This document shows positions 17,430 through 25,570 of a stretch of 50,305 nucleotides of DNA, piece after piece. Below the pieces are notes generated by a model. It ran no database searches. It was not told the origin of the DNA and saw only the letters and a program-made list of their open reading frames with translations. Both the position numbers and the translations under genes were made by a program. This DNA comes from a bacterium (GTDB taxonomy: Bacteria > Cyanobacteriota > Vampirovibrionia > Obscuribacterales > Obscuribacteraceae). The stretch covers positions 1 to 50,305 of the forward strand of contig JAGOSY010000032.1 in assembly GCA_018062085.1 (NCBI GenBank), written 5' to 3'. Each line of letters begins with the position of its first letter. Position 1 is the stretch's first letter.

Positions 17430-18988
17430 AGTTTTCTCCAGGCATGCCCAGTGGAAGCAATGAGATCATCAGCCGCCTTAGGACCCCATGAGCCAGCTTT
17501 GTAATTTGGGAAATCACTTGGCTTTTCCTTGTCCCAGTGCTCTATCAGCGGTTCAATATATTGCCATGATGCTTCAACAAAATCTGTACGAGCAAACAGC
17601 GATGGGTCGCCAATTAGGCAGTCGAGAATTAAGCGCTCATAGGCTGTCGGTGTGCGAGCACCAAAAGCAGTTCCATATTTGAAATCCATGTTGAGCCAGC
17701 GCACCATCGTGGTTGGCCCCGGCTGCTTGGTAGCAAACTTAAGCGAGATGCCCTCTTCTGGCTGAATCTGCATAACCAAAACGTTATCGTGCCGACCACT
17801 TGCATCGGCTTCACCTTGATCACCTTCAAATAGCCTATGAGGTGCTTTCTTAAAGTGCACGGCCACTTCGGTAATCGATTTAGCCAGACGCTTACCGGAG
17901 CGCATATAAATTGGCACACCAGCCCAACGCCAATTATCAACTTCGAGCTTGAGAGCGGCAAATGTTGGAGTCGGAGCATCAGGAGACACGCTCTCTTCTT
18001 CACGGAAACCGGGCACATGAGAGCCAACGATGAAACCTTCTCCATATTGACCACGCACAGCATGCTGATCGATTGTCTCAGCTCTCAAAGGCTTGAGGCA
18101 TCGTAAAACCTTGATTTTCTCGTCACGAGTGGCCTCGGCGCCCATTGAAATTGGCGGCTCCATAAGCACAAGAGCGAGCAGTTGCATCAAGTGGTTCTGC
18201 ACCATATCGCGCAAGGCGCCAGCTTCCTGATAGTAGGCGCCACGACCTTCTACACCAATCGTCTCAGCGTTGGTAATTTGAATGTGATCAATGTGGTTGC
18301 GATTCCAGAGCGGCTCAAATATGCCGTTGGCGAAGCGAAAGACCATAATATTCTGGACCGTTTCTTTGCCCAAATAATGGTCAATGCGATAAACCTGATG
18401 CTCACGCATAACTTCGTGAATACTTTCATCGAGTGCAATTGATGATGTCAGGTCGTGACCAAAGGGCTTCTCAATGACGACACGGGGCCAGGCTTCGTTA
18501 ACTTTGGCTTTGGTCACTAGACCAGAGGCAGCTAGGCCCTTAATAATCGGCAAATAGAGACTAGGAGAAGTGGAAAGATAGAAAACATGACGACCTTTAG
18601 TGCCGTGCTTTGAATCAAGCTCACCCAGGGCACTCTTGATTACTTCATAACCCTCAGGAGTAGAAGAATCGGTCGCCCGGTAGTAAAGCGATGCAGCAAA
18701 TCTTGACCACGAATCTTCTTCGTATGGCAGATCTGGAGCAAACTTGATCAAAGAATCGCGCATTAAATTGCGAAATTCTTCGTCACTCATCTTTGTGCGC
18801 GAAGTGCCAAGCAGAACGAAGCCTTTCGGCAAAAGACCCTGGAGGAAGAGCGCGTACATGGCTGGCACTAATTTGCGCTTGGTTAAATCGCCATGCGCTC
18901 CGAAAATTACGAAAGACAGCGAATCGACGTGTCGATCAAGCGCCAATCCCTCAAGAAGTGGATTATCAAGCACTTTCTCTTCGATCAT
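17426..18988 (-). CDS. zwf: Glucose-6-phosphate 1-dehydrogenase
   Basis: This enzyme commits glucose-6-phosphate to the oxidative pentose-phosphate route and makes NADPH. It has 520 residues, a normal length. The nucleotide-binding motif FGAHGDLTKRKLVPAMY is near residue 32. The catalytic signature RIDHYLGKETVQN is at about 198-210, then FEPLWNRNHIDHIQI and the C-terminal YERLILDCLIGDPSLF. The ATG has CGAGGAGAA at good distance. It is the first gene of zwf-opcA-pgl-gnd-recO. Upstream lie a direct repeat and a hairpin (19051-19099) that could belong to its control region. Thiol control by cysteines, known in cyanobacteria, cannot be judged here. Confidence 0.97.
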   Translation of the reverse strand: MIEEKVLDNPLLEGLALDRHVDSLSFVIFGAHGDLTKRKLVPAMYALFLQGLLPKGFVLLGTSRTKMSDEEFRNLMRDSLIKFAPDLPYEEDSWSRFAASLYYRATDSSTPEGYEVIKSALGELDSKHGTKGRHVFYLSTSPSLYLPIIKGLAASGLVTKAKVNEAWPRVVIEKPFGHDLTSSIALDESIHEVMREHQVYRIDHYLGKETVQNIMVFRFANGIFEPLWNRNHIDHIQITNAETIGVEGRGAYYQEAGALRDMVQNHLMQLLALVLMEPPISMGAEATRDEKIKVLRCLKPLRAETIDQHAVRGQYGEGFIVGSHVPGFREEESVSPDAPTPTFAALKLEVDNWRWAGVPIYMRSGKRLAKSITEVAVHFKKAPHRLFEGDQGEADASGRHDNVLVMQIQPEEGISLKFATKQPGPTTMVRWLNMDFKYGTAFGARTPTAYERLILDCLIGDPSLFARTDFVEASWQYIEPLIEHWDKEKPSDFPNYKAGSWGPKAADDLIASTGHAWRKL

Positions 18989-19050
18989 TAGTTCTCCTCG
19001 TCACCTGGCAGATCAGGTTTTAAGGTCGAAATTTTAGCACTATTAATTGT

Positions 19051-19099
19051 ATTAAGTTATTGCATTAAGTTATAGCCTTATTGGCATTTGCTGCCAATA
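19051..19099 (-). promoter_or_regulatory. Direct repeat plus hairpin upstream of zwf
   Basis: ATTAAGTTAT occurs twice (19051-19060 and 19064-19073, 13-bp period). An inverted repeat TATTGGCA-TTTGC-TGCCAATA follows at 19079-19099. They lie 63-111 bp ahead of the zwf ATG in transcription order, and AT-rich -10-like hexamers (TAAAAT, TACAAT on the minus strand) lie between. The hairpin could instead end the transcript of the membrane-protein gene at 19200, but it has no clear T tract on that strand. An operator or activator site is a guess. Confidence 0.35.
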
Positions 19100-19199
19100 G
19101 TAACTTCATTGTAAAAGTAGCTGGAGTAACAAAAGTAGCAAAGGCAGCGAACTAAACCAAACAGCGCCACTCTCCGCACCACCAGTAGTGGCATCTTAC

Positions 19200-19727
19200 T
19201 TAAATTGCTGAGGGTAAACAATCATCCGATTGCACGTTAATCACCCTGACACCGCGCCCGTCAAGGAAATCAACCACATCTTGGGCGCGATCTCCCATAG
19301 GCCACAATGGCACTTCCATTTTAGAATAATTAGTATGGAATATGATTGATGCTGAGTCAGTGTAAGGATAATACTCGGCATAGGTAACATCGGCCAAAAG
19401 CAGCATCAGCGTGCCTTTTTTCTTAGCCTTTCTATCGGTTACCACCAAGACAACTTCACTCTCAGTCAACTCTAATAAATACTCGCGACGAGAATCGCGA
19501 ATTAAGCCTAAACCGAACAGAGTTAGAAGGGCGCCAAAAGTGACACTGCTCAAACCAATCAAAACACCCCAAGCTGGCCACTCCCATAGAATAATAACAG
19601 CCACAGTCAACCACATCAGCACAAAGGCCCAACCAAGGCAAATGGCTGTGCATAGAGGAACGAGCCCAGCCCGTCGTTTATGGGGCTGAGAAGTGAGTGT
19701 GATGCTGCAACGATCGGTGAGGAGCAT
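19200..19727 (-). CDS. Two-helix membrane protein of unknown function
   Basis: I do not recognise this 175-residue protein. It has two hydrophobic helices (about 24-48 and 54-74) separated by a tight turn, and a ~95-residue soluble C-terminal region rich in beta strands (YLLELTESEVVLVVTDRK, then LMLLLADVTYAEYY). This layout resembles small bacterial proteins with a membrane hairpin followed by a PH-like domain, but no signature confirms it. It lies between the CPBP protease and zwf on the same strand, with 87 and 211 bp gaps, so co-expression is uncertain. The starting ATG has no strong ribosome site. Confidence 0.7.
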   Translation of the reverse strand: MLLTDRCSITLTSQPHKRRAGLVPLCTAICLGWAFVLMWLTVAVIILWEWPAWGVLIGLSSVTFGALLTLFGLGLIRDSRREYLLELTESEVVLVVTDRKAKKKGTLMLLLADVTYAEYYPYTDSASIIFHTNYSKMEVPLWPMGDRAQDVVDFLDGRGVRVINVQSDDCLPSAI

Positions 19728-19814
19728 TTGTCTACGCTCTTAGGAAGTTCTCTCGACTTATCTAGGAGATATATGCCCGTTATAGCAGAACAAATCACCG
19801 ACTGGCTCTAGCTT

Positions 19815-21338
19815 TTAGCCATAAATCGACAGCATAGTTATAAGTGTTCCGGTATTCCACATGCAGTGGGCAATCATAGAAGGAATCAAGCTGCGAGTGC
19901 GTTCAAAGACAAAAGCGAAGGCAAATCCCAAAACGAAGAGAGGCAGGAAGGCGCCTGGGTCCATATGTACCGCTGAGAACAAGAAAGCTGATATCAGCAT
20001 CGATTGGAAAGCACCAAAGCGCCAACGCAGGGAGGTATAGAGGAATCCACGGAAGAGTGTTTCTTCGCAGATAGCTGGCAAAACACCCACAGCTACAACA
20101 AAGAGAATGGCCGCCATGGCATTGTGAGAGCGCACCGCTTCCATGATAATCGTCAAAATAGGGTTCGTGGAGCCCTCTGCTCTCAGAAAGTTCCTGGCTA
20201 TTATTGTTGCGAGCAGCACCAGGGGCACACAGCCGAACCAAGTTAATATTCCAGCAAAAATGAGCCCAATAGGCCCCCTCGTAGGGGTGCGCCAGCGCAG
20301 TTTTACCGCTTCTAAGAAGCCTACCCCAGTAGGCTTAATGGCAATCAGCCAGGCCAGGATAAGGGACGGCACATTGGTAACAAGATAAATTGTCATTGTC
20401 AGCAACGCCAAGATTAGCGGGTCTTTGACACCGCCCTTAAGATAAGGCAGTAAAAAACTGAAAGCAGGAGAAAGAAACGACTCAAAGGTGAGCCAGCCAA
20501 TCAAAACCCCATATACCTTAGTAAAGCCGTAAGCGGCGGGTGCTCTAATTTGAGCGAGGGTGACTTGATCTGAAAGATTGCGCGGTAGTTTAACCAATTG
20601 CACGGCCAGCACAATAATGCCGACAAAGCCAGAGAAGGCCAATACAAGCATTAGACCAACTAGACGGACGGCAAAGAGCCGACTGCCATCATTATATTCA
20701 GTGGCCGCTTGGTCATAAACTTTCTGTTGACCGCTAACTTTATAAACTTCGAGCTTGAGCACTTCTCGATAGAAACCAGAGCTAATCAGTTCGTCGATTA
20801 AGGCTAAGGCGCTCACGCTCTCAGGTGCTTTCAGCGTTTTTTTTAAATAAATAGCATCGATTAAATCAGAAGATCTTCCAGCCCGCTCGTCTTTGTAGCC
20901 TCTCATAGCGGCAAGCTCGTCAGCGAAACCAACCCCGGTCTCTGCAGCCAGAACCACTTGTTTCAAGCGTAAAGCCAAAGACTGTGGATCATGATCTACA
21001 GCGCTTTCTATCGACTTGGCTGCTGTCTTATACAATTCATCGGTCGACTTCGAGCCAGCCATAGGGATGCCGCTCGAGAAGGCCTTGAAACCGGCGGCCA
21101 TGCGCATCATGAATTCAGACTGACCAGCTTCCATGACAGCTGCGCCCTTGCCATCTTTGACACGACTTGCAGCGTTGCTGGAAAATGCAACGACGACAAG
21201 AATCGTACAAAGAGCCAACAAGGCAGTTACTAAGCGAGGCTTTAAAGCAGATTTGTTGAGAAGCGCGCCAAGGCCAACTATTACAATGAGTACTTGCAGT
21301 ACTTGGACAGTCATATGAAGGGAAGGATTAGTTGGCAA
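19815..21338 (-). CDS. CPBP-family intramembrane metalloprotease (CAAX/Abi type)
   Basis: This 507-residue protein has an N-terminal helix, a ~150-residue soluble region and about eight to ten C-terminal membrane helices. The catalytic CPBP signature is complete: EETLFRGFLYTSL with the EExxxR motif, the His in FSAVHMDPGAF and the last His in SMIAHCMWN. Bacterial members cleave or modify membrane substrates, and some act on bacteriocin-type peptides; the substrate here is unknown. The large soluble insert after the first helix (about residues 60-210) is longer than in minimal members. Two starts are possible: TTG at 21338 (used here) or ATG at 21314 just before the first helix. Neither has a strong ribosome site. 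Confidence 0.88.
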   Translation of the reverse strand: MPTNPSLHMTVQVLQVLIVIVGLGALLNKSALKPRLVTALLALCTILVVVAFSSNAASRVKDGKGAAVMEAGQSEFMMRMAAGFKAFSSGIPMAGSKSTDELYKTAAKSIESAVDHDPQSLALRLKQVVLAAETGVGFADELAAMRGYKDERAGRSSDLIDAIYLKKTLKAPESVSALALIDELISSGFYREVLKLEVYKVSGQQKVYDQAATEYNDGSRLFAVRLVGLMLVLAFSGFVGIIVLAVQLVKLPRNLSDQVTLAQIRAPAAYGFTKVYGVLIGWLTFESFLSPAFSFLLPYLKGGVKDPLILALLTMTIYLVTNVPSLILAWLIAIKPTGVGFLEAVKLRWRTPTRGPIGLIFAGILTWFGCVPLVLLATIIARNFLRAEGSTNPILTIIMEAVRSHNAMAAILFVVAVGVLPAICEETLFRGFLYTSLRWRFGAFQSMLISAFLFSAVHMDPGAFLPLFVLGFAFAFVFERTRSLIPSMIAHCMWNTGTLITMLSIYG

Positions 21339-21475
21339 AATTGAGTCTCTAAAGGCAAATGATCATAGACTCTCAATCTTACAGGATCTCGGCCTTAACT
21401 CTCAGACCCGACTACCTTCATAGCCAAGAACTAAAGAGGTGATACTTGAAACTTATAGATGTACGGGTACGAGTA

Positions 21476-21808
21476 CTAGTCGGCGCCGCCGCCGCCACCG
21501 CCACCGCCGTCTCCGCCAGTAAAGGCGCTGCCAAACTCGCCTAGCTGGCCGAAACCACTAAACTCGCCGAAATCGCCAAAACCTTCAGGTCCGCCGAAAC
21601 TGGTTCCAGTGTCGTGGAGGAAGTCGCGACTGTTTCCTGGGAAGAGATTGGGATCGCCTTGTGGCACTTGGTCAGCGTAATAGCCCCAAGGGAAACCCTT
21701 AACTAGCTTACGTTTCATTAAAAATCGAGGTGCCTTTAAAAAGCCAAGGCCGAGCATTACAATGCCGACGAATATAGCCTCATAAAAGCAAATGTCCCAA
21801 AAATACAT
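21476..21808 (-). CDS. Small membrane-anchored protein with Gly-rich tail
   Basis: This 110-residue protein is not recognised. It has one N-terminal hydrophobic segment (about 5-24, YEAIFVGIVMLGLGFL), then a basic stretch (RFLMKRKLVKGF) and a Gly/Phe-rich C-terminal half. The half holds repeated GFGDFGEFSGFGQLGEFG and ends in a run of eight glycines plus GAD. The signal-anchor with positive charges after it suggests an Nout topology, with the Gly/Phe tail in the cytoplasm; this is inference. It lies between the CPBP protease and the ribbon-helix-helix regulator, all on the minus strand. Confidence 0.65.
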   Translation of the reverse strand: MYFWDICFYEAIFVGIVMLGLGFLKAPRFLMKRKLVKGFPWGYYADQVPQGDPNLFPGNSRDFLHDTGTSFGGPEGFGDFGEFSGFGQLGEFGSAFTGGDGGGGGGGGAD

Positions 21809-21897
21809 GGACTAAACCTGATGGCTGTCTTTTGACCTACTGTGCAGTAAGAGCGTAAGCCTATTAAGCTAAGACGTCAACAGGTAGAGTGGGAGAA

Positions 21898-22104
21898 TTA
21901 CTCAACATCCGTCAATAATGCAATCTTTTGCGAACCAACGCTGCTAACTTGCATGCGCGGACCTTGATTGCGCTTAAACGCGTCAATATAGCGGCGAAGG
22001 GCCTCACGCATCAAATCTGAGCGTGTTCTGTGTTCAACTTGGGCAACAAAGTCGATTTGTTCTAGTAGACCTGGTGGAAGAGCCACAAGTACTTTCTTAG
22101 GCAT
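21898..22104 (-). CDS. Ribbon-helix-helix (CopG/Arc-type) DNA-binding protein
   Basis: This 68-residue protein has a standard RHH fold. The N-terminal strand KKVLVALPPGLLEQID is followed by helix A (FVAQVEHRT) and the conserved turn and helix B (TRSDLMREALRRYIDAF). Such proteins dimerise and insert the strand pair in the major groove; many repress their own promoter. The ATG at 22104 is chosen because AAAAAGGAAC precedes it; the upstream in-frame start has no site. A 30-bp inverted repeat (22183-22212) lies about 80 bp upstream and is a candidate operator. No toxin gene is adjacent, so an antitoxin role is not supported. Confidence 0.88.
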   Translation of the reverse strand: MPKKVLVALPPGLLEQIDFVAQVEHRTRSDLMREALRRYIDAFKRNQGPRMQVSSVGSQKIALLTDVE

Positions 22105-22439
22105 GCACGTTCCTTTTTGTAAATTCCAAAAAAGTATTAAAACCAAAATTTACGACGACACTTTGAATGATGCGACACAATACCAGTAAACTAGTTTTGG
22201 CTAGTAAACTGGACGGACGCAAACTCACAGATTATGCTAAGTGTGTCCTTCGATTTCCAGAATACAATTTACACTTATCACTGCAGTTTTTAAAGAGCTA
22301 AAACGGCCATAAGCAGTGGAAAGCAAACAAACTAATATAAAAGCTTTCTTGTCTTTGAAGAATCACCACTGGCGGCACCACCACTTTTCAAAAACCACAT
22401 ACCATGCGGATATTGAAAGAACATACTTCGTAAATCCAT
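22105..22439. other. Divergent control region between the RHH regulator and selD
   Basis: This 335-bp non-coding stretch separates the leftward RHH gene from rightward selD. Its one clear element is the inverted repeat at 22183-22212. The rest is AT-rich, with TTTTTTGG and similar tracts near 22124-22135, and holds no ORF or RNA gene that I can support. Confidence 0.6.
22183..22212. promoter_or_regulatory. Operator-like 12-bp inverted repeat
   Basis: CCAGTAAACTAG (22183-22194) and CTAGTAAACTGG (22201-22212) are inverted copies with only the central AA of each arm unpaired, separated by TTTTGG. Each arm also carries the same AGTAAACT on the direct strand, so the site is both a direct and an inverted repeat with an 18-bp period. 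It sits about 80 bp ahead of the RHH start and 230 bp ahead of selD. RHH dimers bind such paired short sites, so self-regulation is likely but not shown. Confidence 0.55.
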
Positions 22440-23507
22440 ATGACTACCAACCCTGAAAAACCAATCAACAATAACCAACTTACCAACAACGTCAAAGCCG
22501 GTGGTTGCTCCGCCAAGATCAGCGCCTTTGAGCTAAAGCAGATACTGGCTGGATTGCCAAAGACTAAGCATGCCAATCTGCTAAGCGGTATTGACAATTT
22601 TGAGGATGCCGCCGTCTACAAAATTAACGACGAGTTGGCAATTATTGAAAGTGTTGATTTCTTCCCGCCCTTAGTAGATGATCCATATCTATATGGACAG
22701 ATAGCCGCTAATAATGCCCTCTCTGACATATATGCAATGGGGGGCAAACCACTTATAGCTCAGGCAATTTTTGCTTTTCCAACCTGTGACTTCCCGCTGT
22801 CTATAGCCGCTGAAATTTTACGTGGCGGAGCAGATCAAGTAGCAAAGGCTGGTGCACTCTTAACCGGTGGTCATAGTATTCAGAGTAGTGAAACTATATA
22901 CGGACTAGCAGTTACTGGATTGATAAAGCCCAAAGATATACTCACCAATAGTGGTGCCCGCCCTAACGACCGAATCATTATGACCAAAGCTATTGGCACC
23001 GGCGTTAGCCTGCTAGCTCTCAAAGCTGGATTACTTTCAAAAGCAGAGCAGGCACTATTGTTTACAGCCTTGACCACTCTCAACGATCGCGCCCTCGAAG
23101 CGGCACGCACAGTAGATATCCACGCCTGCACTGATGTTACAGGCTTTGGGTTAGTAGGGCATATACACGAGATAGCAAAGGCTAGCAAACTGGCCGCGCG
23201 CATGCTAATTTCGGCATTGCGCTTCTTCCCCTCAGCCCAGGAATTTGCCAAACAAGGATTGGTACCAGCCAGTGCTTATGGCAACAGAAAATCATTTGAA
23301 GCGAGCGTCTCTTATATAAAAGATCTGCCTCTAGAAATAAGCGACTTGCTCTACGACCCACAAACTGCTGGTGGTCTGCTCTTAGCTGTGGCAGCCCATG
23401 ACAGTGCCAATCTTATTACCGCCATGAGTGAAGTCGGAATCGAAGCTACCGATATCGGCGAATTTACAGAAGGTATTCCTGGTCATATCGACGTCTTAAT
23501 TAGTTAG
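22440..23507 (+). CDS. selD: Selenide, water dikinase
   Basis: This 355-residue enzyme makes selenophosphate from selenide and ATP, the donor for selenocysteine, 2-selenouridine or selenium cofactors. The N-terminal catalytic loop reads AGGCSAKIS: Cys23 and Lys26 occupy the active Cys/Lys positions. The protein is therefore a cysteine rather than a selenocysteine form. Other marks are SGIDNFEDAAVYK, the metal site ESVDFFPPLVDDPY, and NALSDIYAMGGKP, with TGGHS and ACTDVTGFGLVGH later. It precedes yedF by 30 bp. No SelA, SelB or selenouridine synthase gene is in the window, so the use of selenium cannot be told from here. Its ribosome site is weak. Confidence 0.95.
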   Translation: MTTNPEKPINNNQLTNNVKAGGCSAKISAFELKQILAGLPKTKHANLLSGIDNFEDAAVYKINDELAIIESVDFFPPLVDDPYLYGQIAANNALSDIYAMGGKPLIAQAIFAFPTCDFPLSIAAEILRGGADQVAKAGALLTGGHSIQSSETIYGLAVTGLIKPKDILTNSGARPNDRIIMTKAIGTGVSLLALKAGLLSKAEQALLFTALTTLNDRALEAARTVDIHACTDVTGFGLVGHIHEIAKASKLAARMLISALRFFPSAQEFAKQGLVPASAYGNRKSFEASVSYIKDLPLEISDLLYDPQTAGGLLLAVAAHDSANLITAMSEVGIEATDIGEFTEGIPGHIDVLIS

Positions 23508-23537
23508 AGCAATTAAGATCATATAAAAGGGTGAAGC

Positions 23538-24227
23538 ATGAAAAAATCTCTTGATCTCAGGGGCCTAACTTGCCCAGAGCCAGTACTGCGAACGAAAAAG
23601 TTGATTGATGACCAGTCGCTATCTTGTATTGAAATATTAGTCGACTCAGAAGTAAACGTACAGAATTTGACGAGACTAGGCAATTCGCAAAAGCTTACAG
23701 TGCTGAGCGAATCTGAAGATCAGCATTTTAAAGTTGTCTTGCAACGCCCAACTACATCCACTGACACAACTGTCGAAACAACACTTTCAGAGCACAGCCA
23801 CGAACAATCCGCTAAACCAAAGCTTTCGACCATGGCTGCTGGTGGCAATCACAATATGTCTTCAACGGGCACTATCATTCTAATCAGTCGCAATACATTT
23901 GGTGAGAGTGACCGCAGTTCAGTCAAAGTCCAAGAAGACAATGACTTCAGCGCCAACTTACTCAATCTCTTCCTGCAAACTTTACTGCAGTCTGGTCATG
24001 AACCGCGGGCGATATTAATGGTCAATAGTGGCGTCAAATTGATGGACCCTGATGGACCATATATAAAGGTACTAGATGAGCTGAGGGAAAAGGGCATAGA
24101 AGTTCTAGCCTGCGGTCTTTGCCTAGACTACTATGGCCTGAAGAGCAAAATAAAAATCGAGCAAGTAACCAACATGTTTGCCATTTGCGAATATCTGTTT
24201 TCAGCTGACCGAGTAATTTCACCCTAG
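23538..24227 (+). CDS. yedF: Selenium-metabolism protein YedF (TusA-like plus DsrE-like domain)
   Basis: This 229-residue protein joins two small modules. Residues 1-75 form a TusA/SirA-like domain with the signature DLRGLTCPEPVLRTKK (Cys12), typical of persulfide or selenide relay. A low-complexity linker follows, and residues about 108-229 form a DsrE-like domain (TIILISRNTFGESD, then VLACGLCLDYYGL with two cysteines). This fusion is the YedF selenium-metabolism family, normally found beside selD, as here. It probably handles reactive selenium for SelD, but its chemistry is unproven. A good ribosome site (AAGGGTG) precedes the ATG. Confidence 0.9.
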   Translation: MKKSLDLRGLTCPEPVLRTKKLIDDQSLSCIEILVDSEVNVQNLTRLGNSQKLTVLSESEDQHFKVVLQRPTTSTDTTVETTLSEHSHEQSAKPKLSTMAAGGNHNMSSTGTIILISRNTFGESDRSSVKVQEDNDFSANLLNLFLQTLLQSGHEPRAILMVNSGVKLMDPDGPYIKVLDELREKGIEVLACGLCLDYYGLKSKIKIEQVTNMFAICEYLFSADRVISP

Positions 24228-24359
24228 TTAGTCTTGCTCAAAATCATTTTTAAAGACTTTGGCCAGCACAGCTGCCACAATCACGCCAAAAACAATTAAA
24301 GCAATCACAGCTACGATTGTAAGCCAATGAAATGCTGAAAAAATGTCGCCTATACTCAT
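24228..24359 (-). CDS. Possible 43-residue single-span membrane protein
   Basis: From the ATG at 24359 the frame encodes a short amphipathic N-terminus, one long hydrophobic helix (about 11-33, WLTIVAVIALIVFGVIVAAVLA) and a charged tail KVFKNDFEQD. The stop abuts that of yedF on the other strand. An upstream in-frame start (to 24413) would add 18 polar residues and is less likely. No clear ribosome site is visible. I cannot assign a family; the hydrophobic profile alone supports it. Confidence 0.45.
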   Translation of the reverse strand: MSIGDIFSAFHWLTIVAVIALIVFGVIVAAVLAKVFKNDFEQD

Positions 24360-24438
24360 GTTTTCAGTGTAGCAGGAATAATCAAGAGGGGAAGAGTTCC
24401 GCCCCGCGTGCATTGGTGCTTATACGATAAGTTAGCTA

Positions 24439-25557
24439 TTAATGGTTAGCTAGCAATTGCTCAATTTCAAGCTGAGTCGGCAAACCTTGTGAAGCACTGA
24501 CTGTTCTGGTGGCCAATGCACCAGCAGCATTAGCAGACCGAGCAATTTCAGCCCAATCAAAATAATCAGTGGTAAGCAGTTGCGGCCAATTTAAATCGCG
24601 GATTAGATCGCTGTTTAAATCGCTGCTCAAGCCCTTGACCAGGCGACTAATAACATATGCAACGTAAGCATCACCAGCGCCAACGCCAGCCCCATCTCTA
24701 GCCTCGTAACCATCAATGATGTCAACCCTGACTGGTGGAGCAAAATAGCTATCCTTCGACACTATAATAGAACCGTTAGCCCCCAGAGTGAGCAGCACCA
24801 ACTGAGCCCCAGCGCGACTGCGCAAAATCTGTGCGTACTCAGTCAATTTTGCAATATCTATGCTTGACCGATCTTCACCAAGCAAATGAACTTCAGCAAA
24901 CGAATTTTCTTCAGGAAGTAAGTAGCCTTCACCGAGCCAATAAAAAAGTTCAGCCAAATTGACCTTGATCATATGTGCCAAGGCCATGGCCTCAAGAGCG
25001 TGGCTCTTAGCCTTTTCACCTTCTCCTGTGGGGAAGCCGCCATCAAATGAGACAAGAAGGTTAGCTTTTCGAGCCCGACTCATTGCTTCTATTACTGCAC
25101 TACTGCGCGGTTCCACTGTCAAAGAAATTCCAGTGGCATGGAGCGCGACTGCCCCCTCAAACAGGTCATCACTCAAATCATCGACAGTTAGCTGGTGACA
25201 GGCATTAGGTTTTGGCCAATTGAAAAAAAGATTCTCGTCAGACTCATCAGTCAAGACATAGCACTGAGCGGTAGCAAAAGCAGAAGTGCGTGTGACAAAA
25301 GTGGTATCAATGCCCGCTTGCGCTAACCCAGAAAAGAGATAGTTAGCATGCAGGTCATCCCCTACCTTGGCGACCAATCGAGCATCTGTACCAAGGCGAC
25401 TTAAAGCACGAGCGACATTGGCAGCATTGCCACCAGCACTACGCAAGAATGTATCTGGTTCGTCCCAAATGGCACTCTTACTAGTAGCAATCCAGTCAAC
25501 AACCAATTCGCCAATTGCAATCACCGAACGAGAGGCGAGATCGAAAGACTCTGTCAC
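24439..25557 (-). CDS. PfkB-family carbohydrate kinase
   Basis: This 372-residue enzyme should phosphorylate a sugar or sugar derivative with ATP. The N-terminal signature RSAGGNAANVARALSRLG and the C-terminal anion-hole motif RDGAGVGAGDAYVAYVI (catalytic Asp in GAGDA) are clear. The overall look is fructokinase-like, but PfkB substrates cannot be read from sequence alone; ribokinase or nucleoside kinase activity is possible. The gene starts with GTG at 25557, with AAAAGGGG upstream. It lies 13 bp after the SCP2-like gene, in the run adh-SCP2-pfkB on the minus strand. Confidence 0.9.
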   Translation of the reverse strand: MTESFDLASRSVIAIGELVVDWIATSKSAIWDEPDTFLRSAGGNAANVARALSRLGTDARLVAKVGDDLHANYLFSGLAQAGIDTTFVTRTSAFATAQCYVLTDESDENLFFNWPKPNACHQLTVDDLSDDLFEGAVALHATGISLTVEPRSSAVIEAMSRARKANLLVSFDGGFPTGEGEKAKSHALEAMALAHMIKVNLAELFYWLGEGYLLPEENSFAEVHLLGEDRSSIDIAKLTEYAQILRSRAGAQLVLLTLGANGSIIVSKDSYFAPPVRVDIIDGYEARDGAGVGAGDAYVAYVISRLVKGLSSDLNSDLIRDLNWPQLLTTDYFDWAEIARSANAAGALATRTVSASQGLPTQLEIEQLLANH

Positions 25558-25570
25558 TTTCGAGCCCCTT

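Noticed and set aside
21838..21849. TACTGTGCAGTA as a second RHH operator
   Set aside because: Only a 5-bp stem, and not similar to the stronger candidate at 22183-22212.
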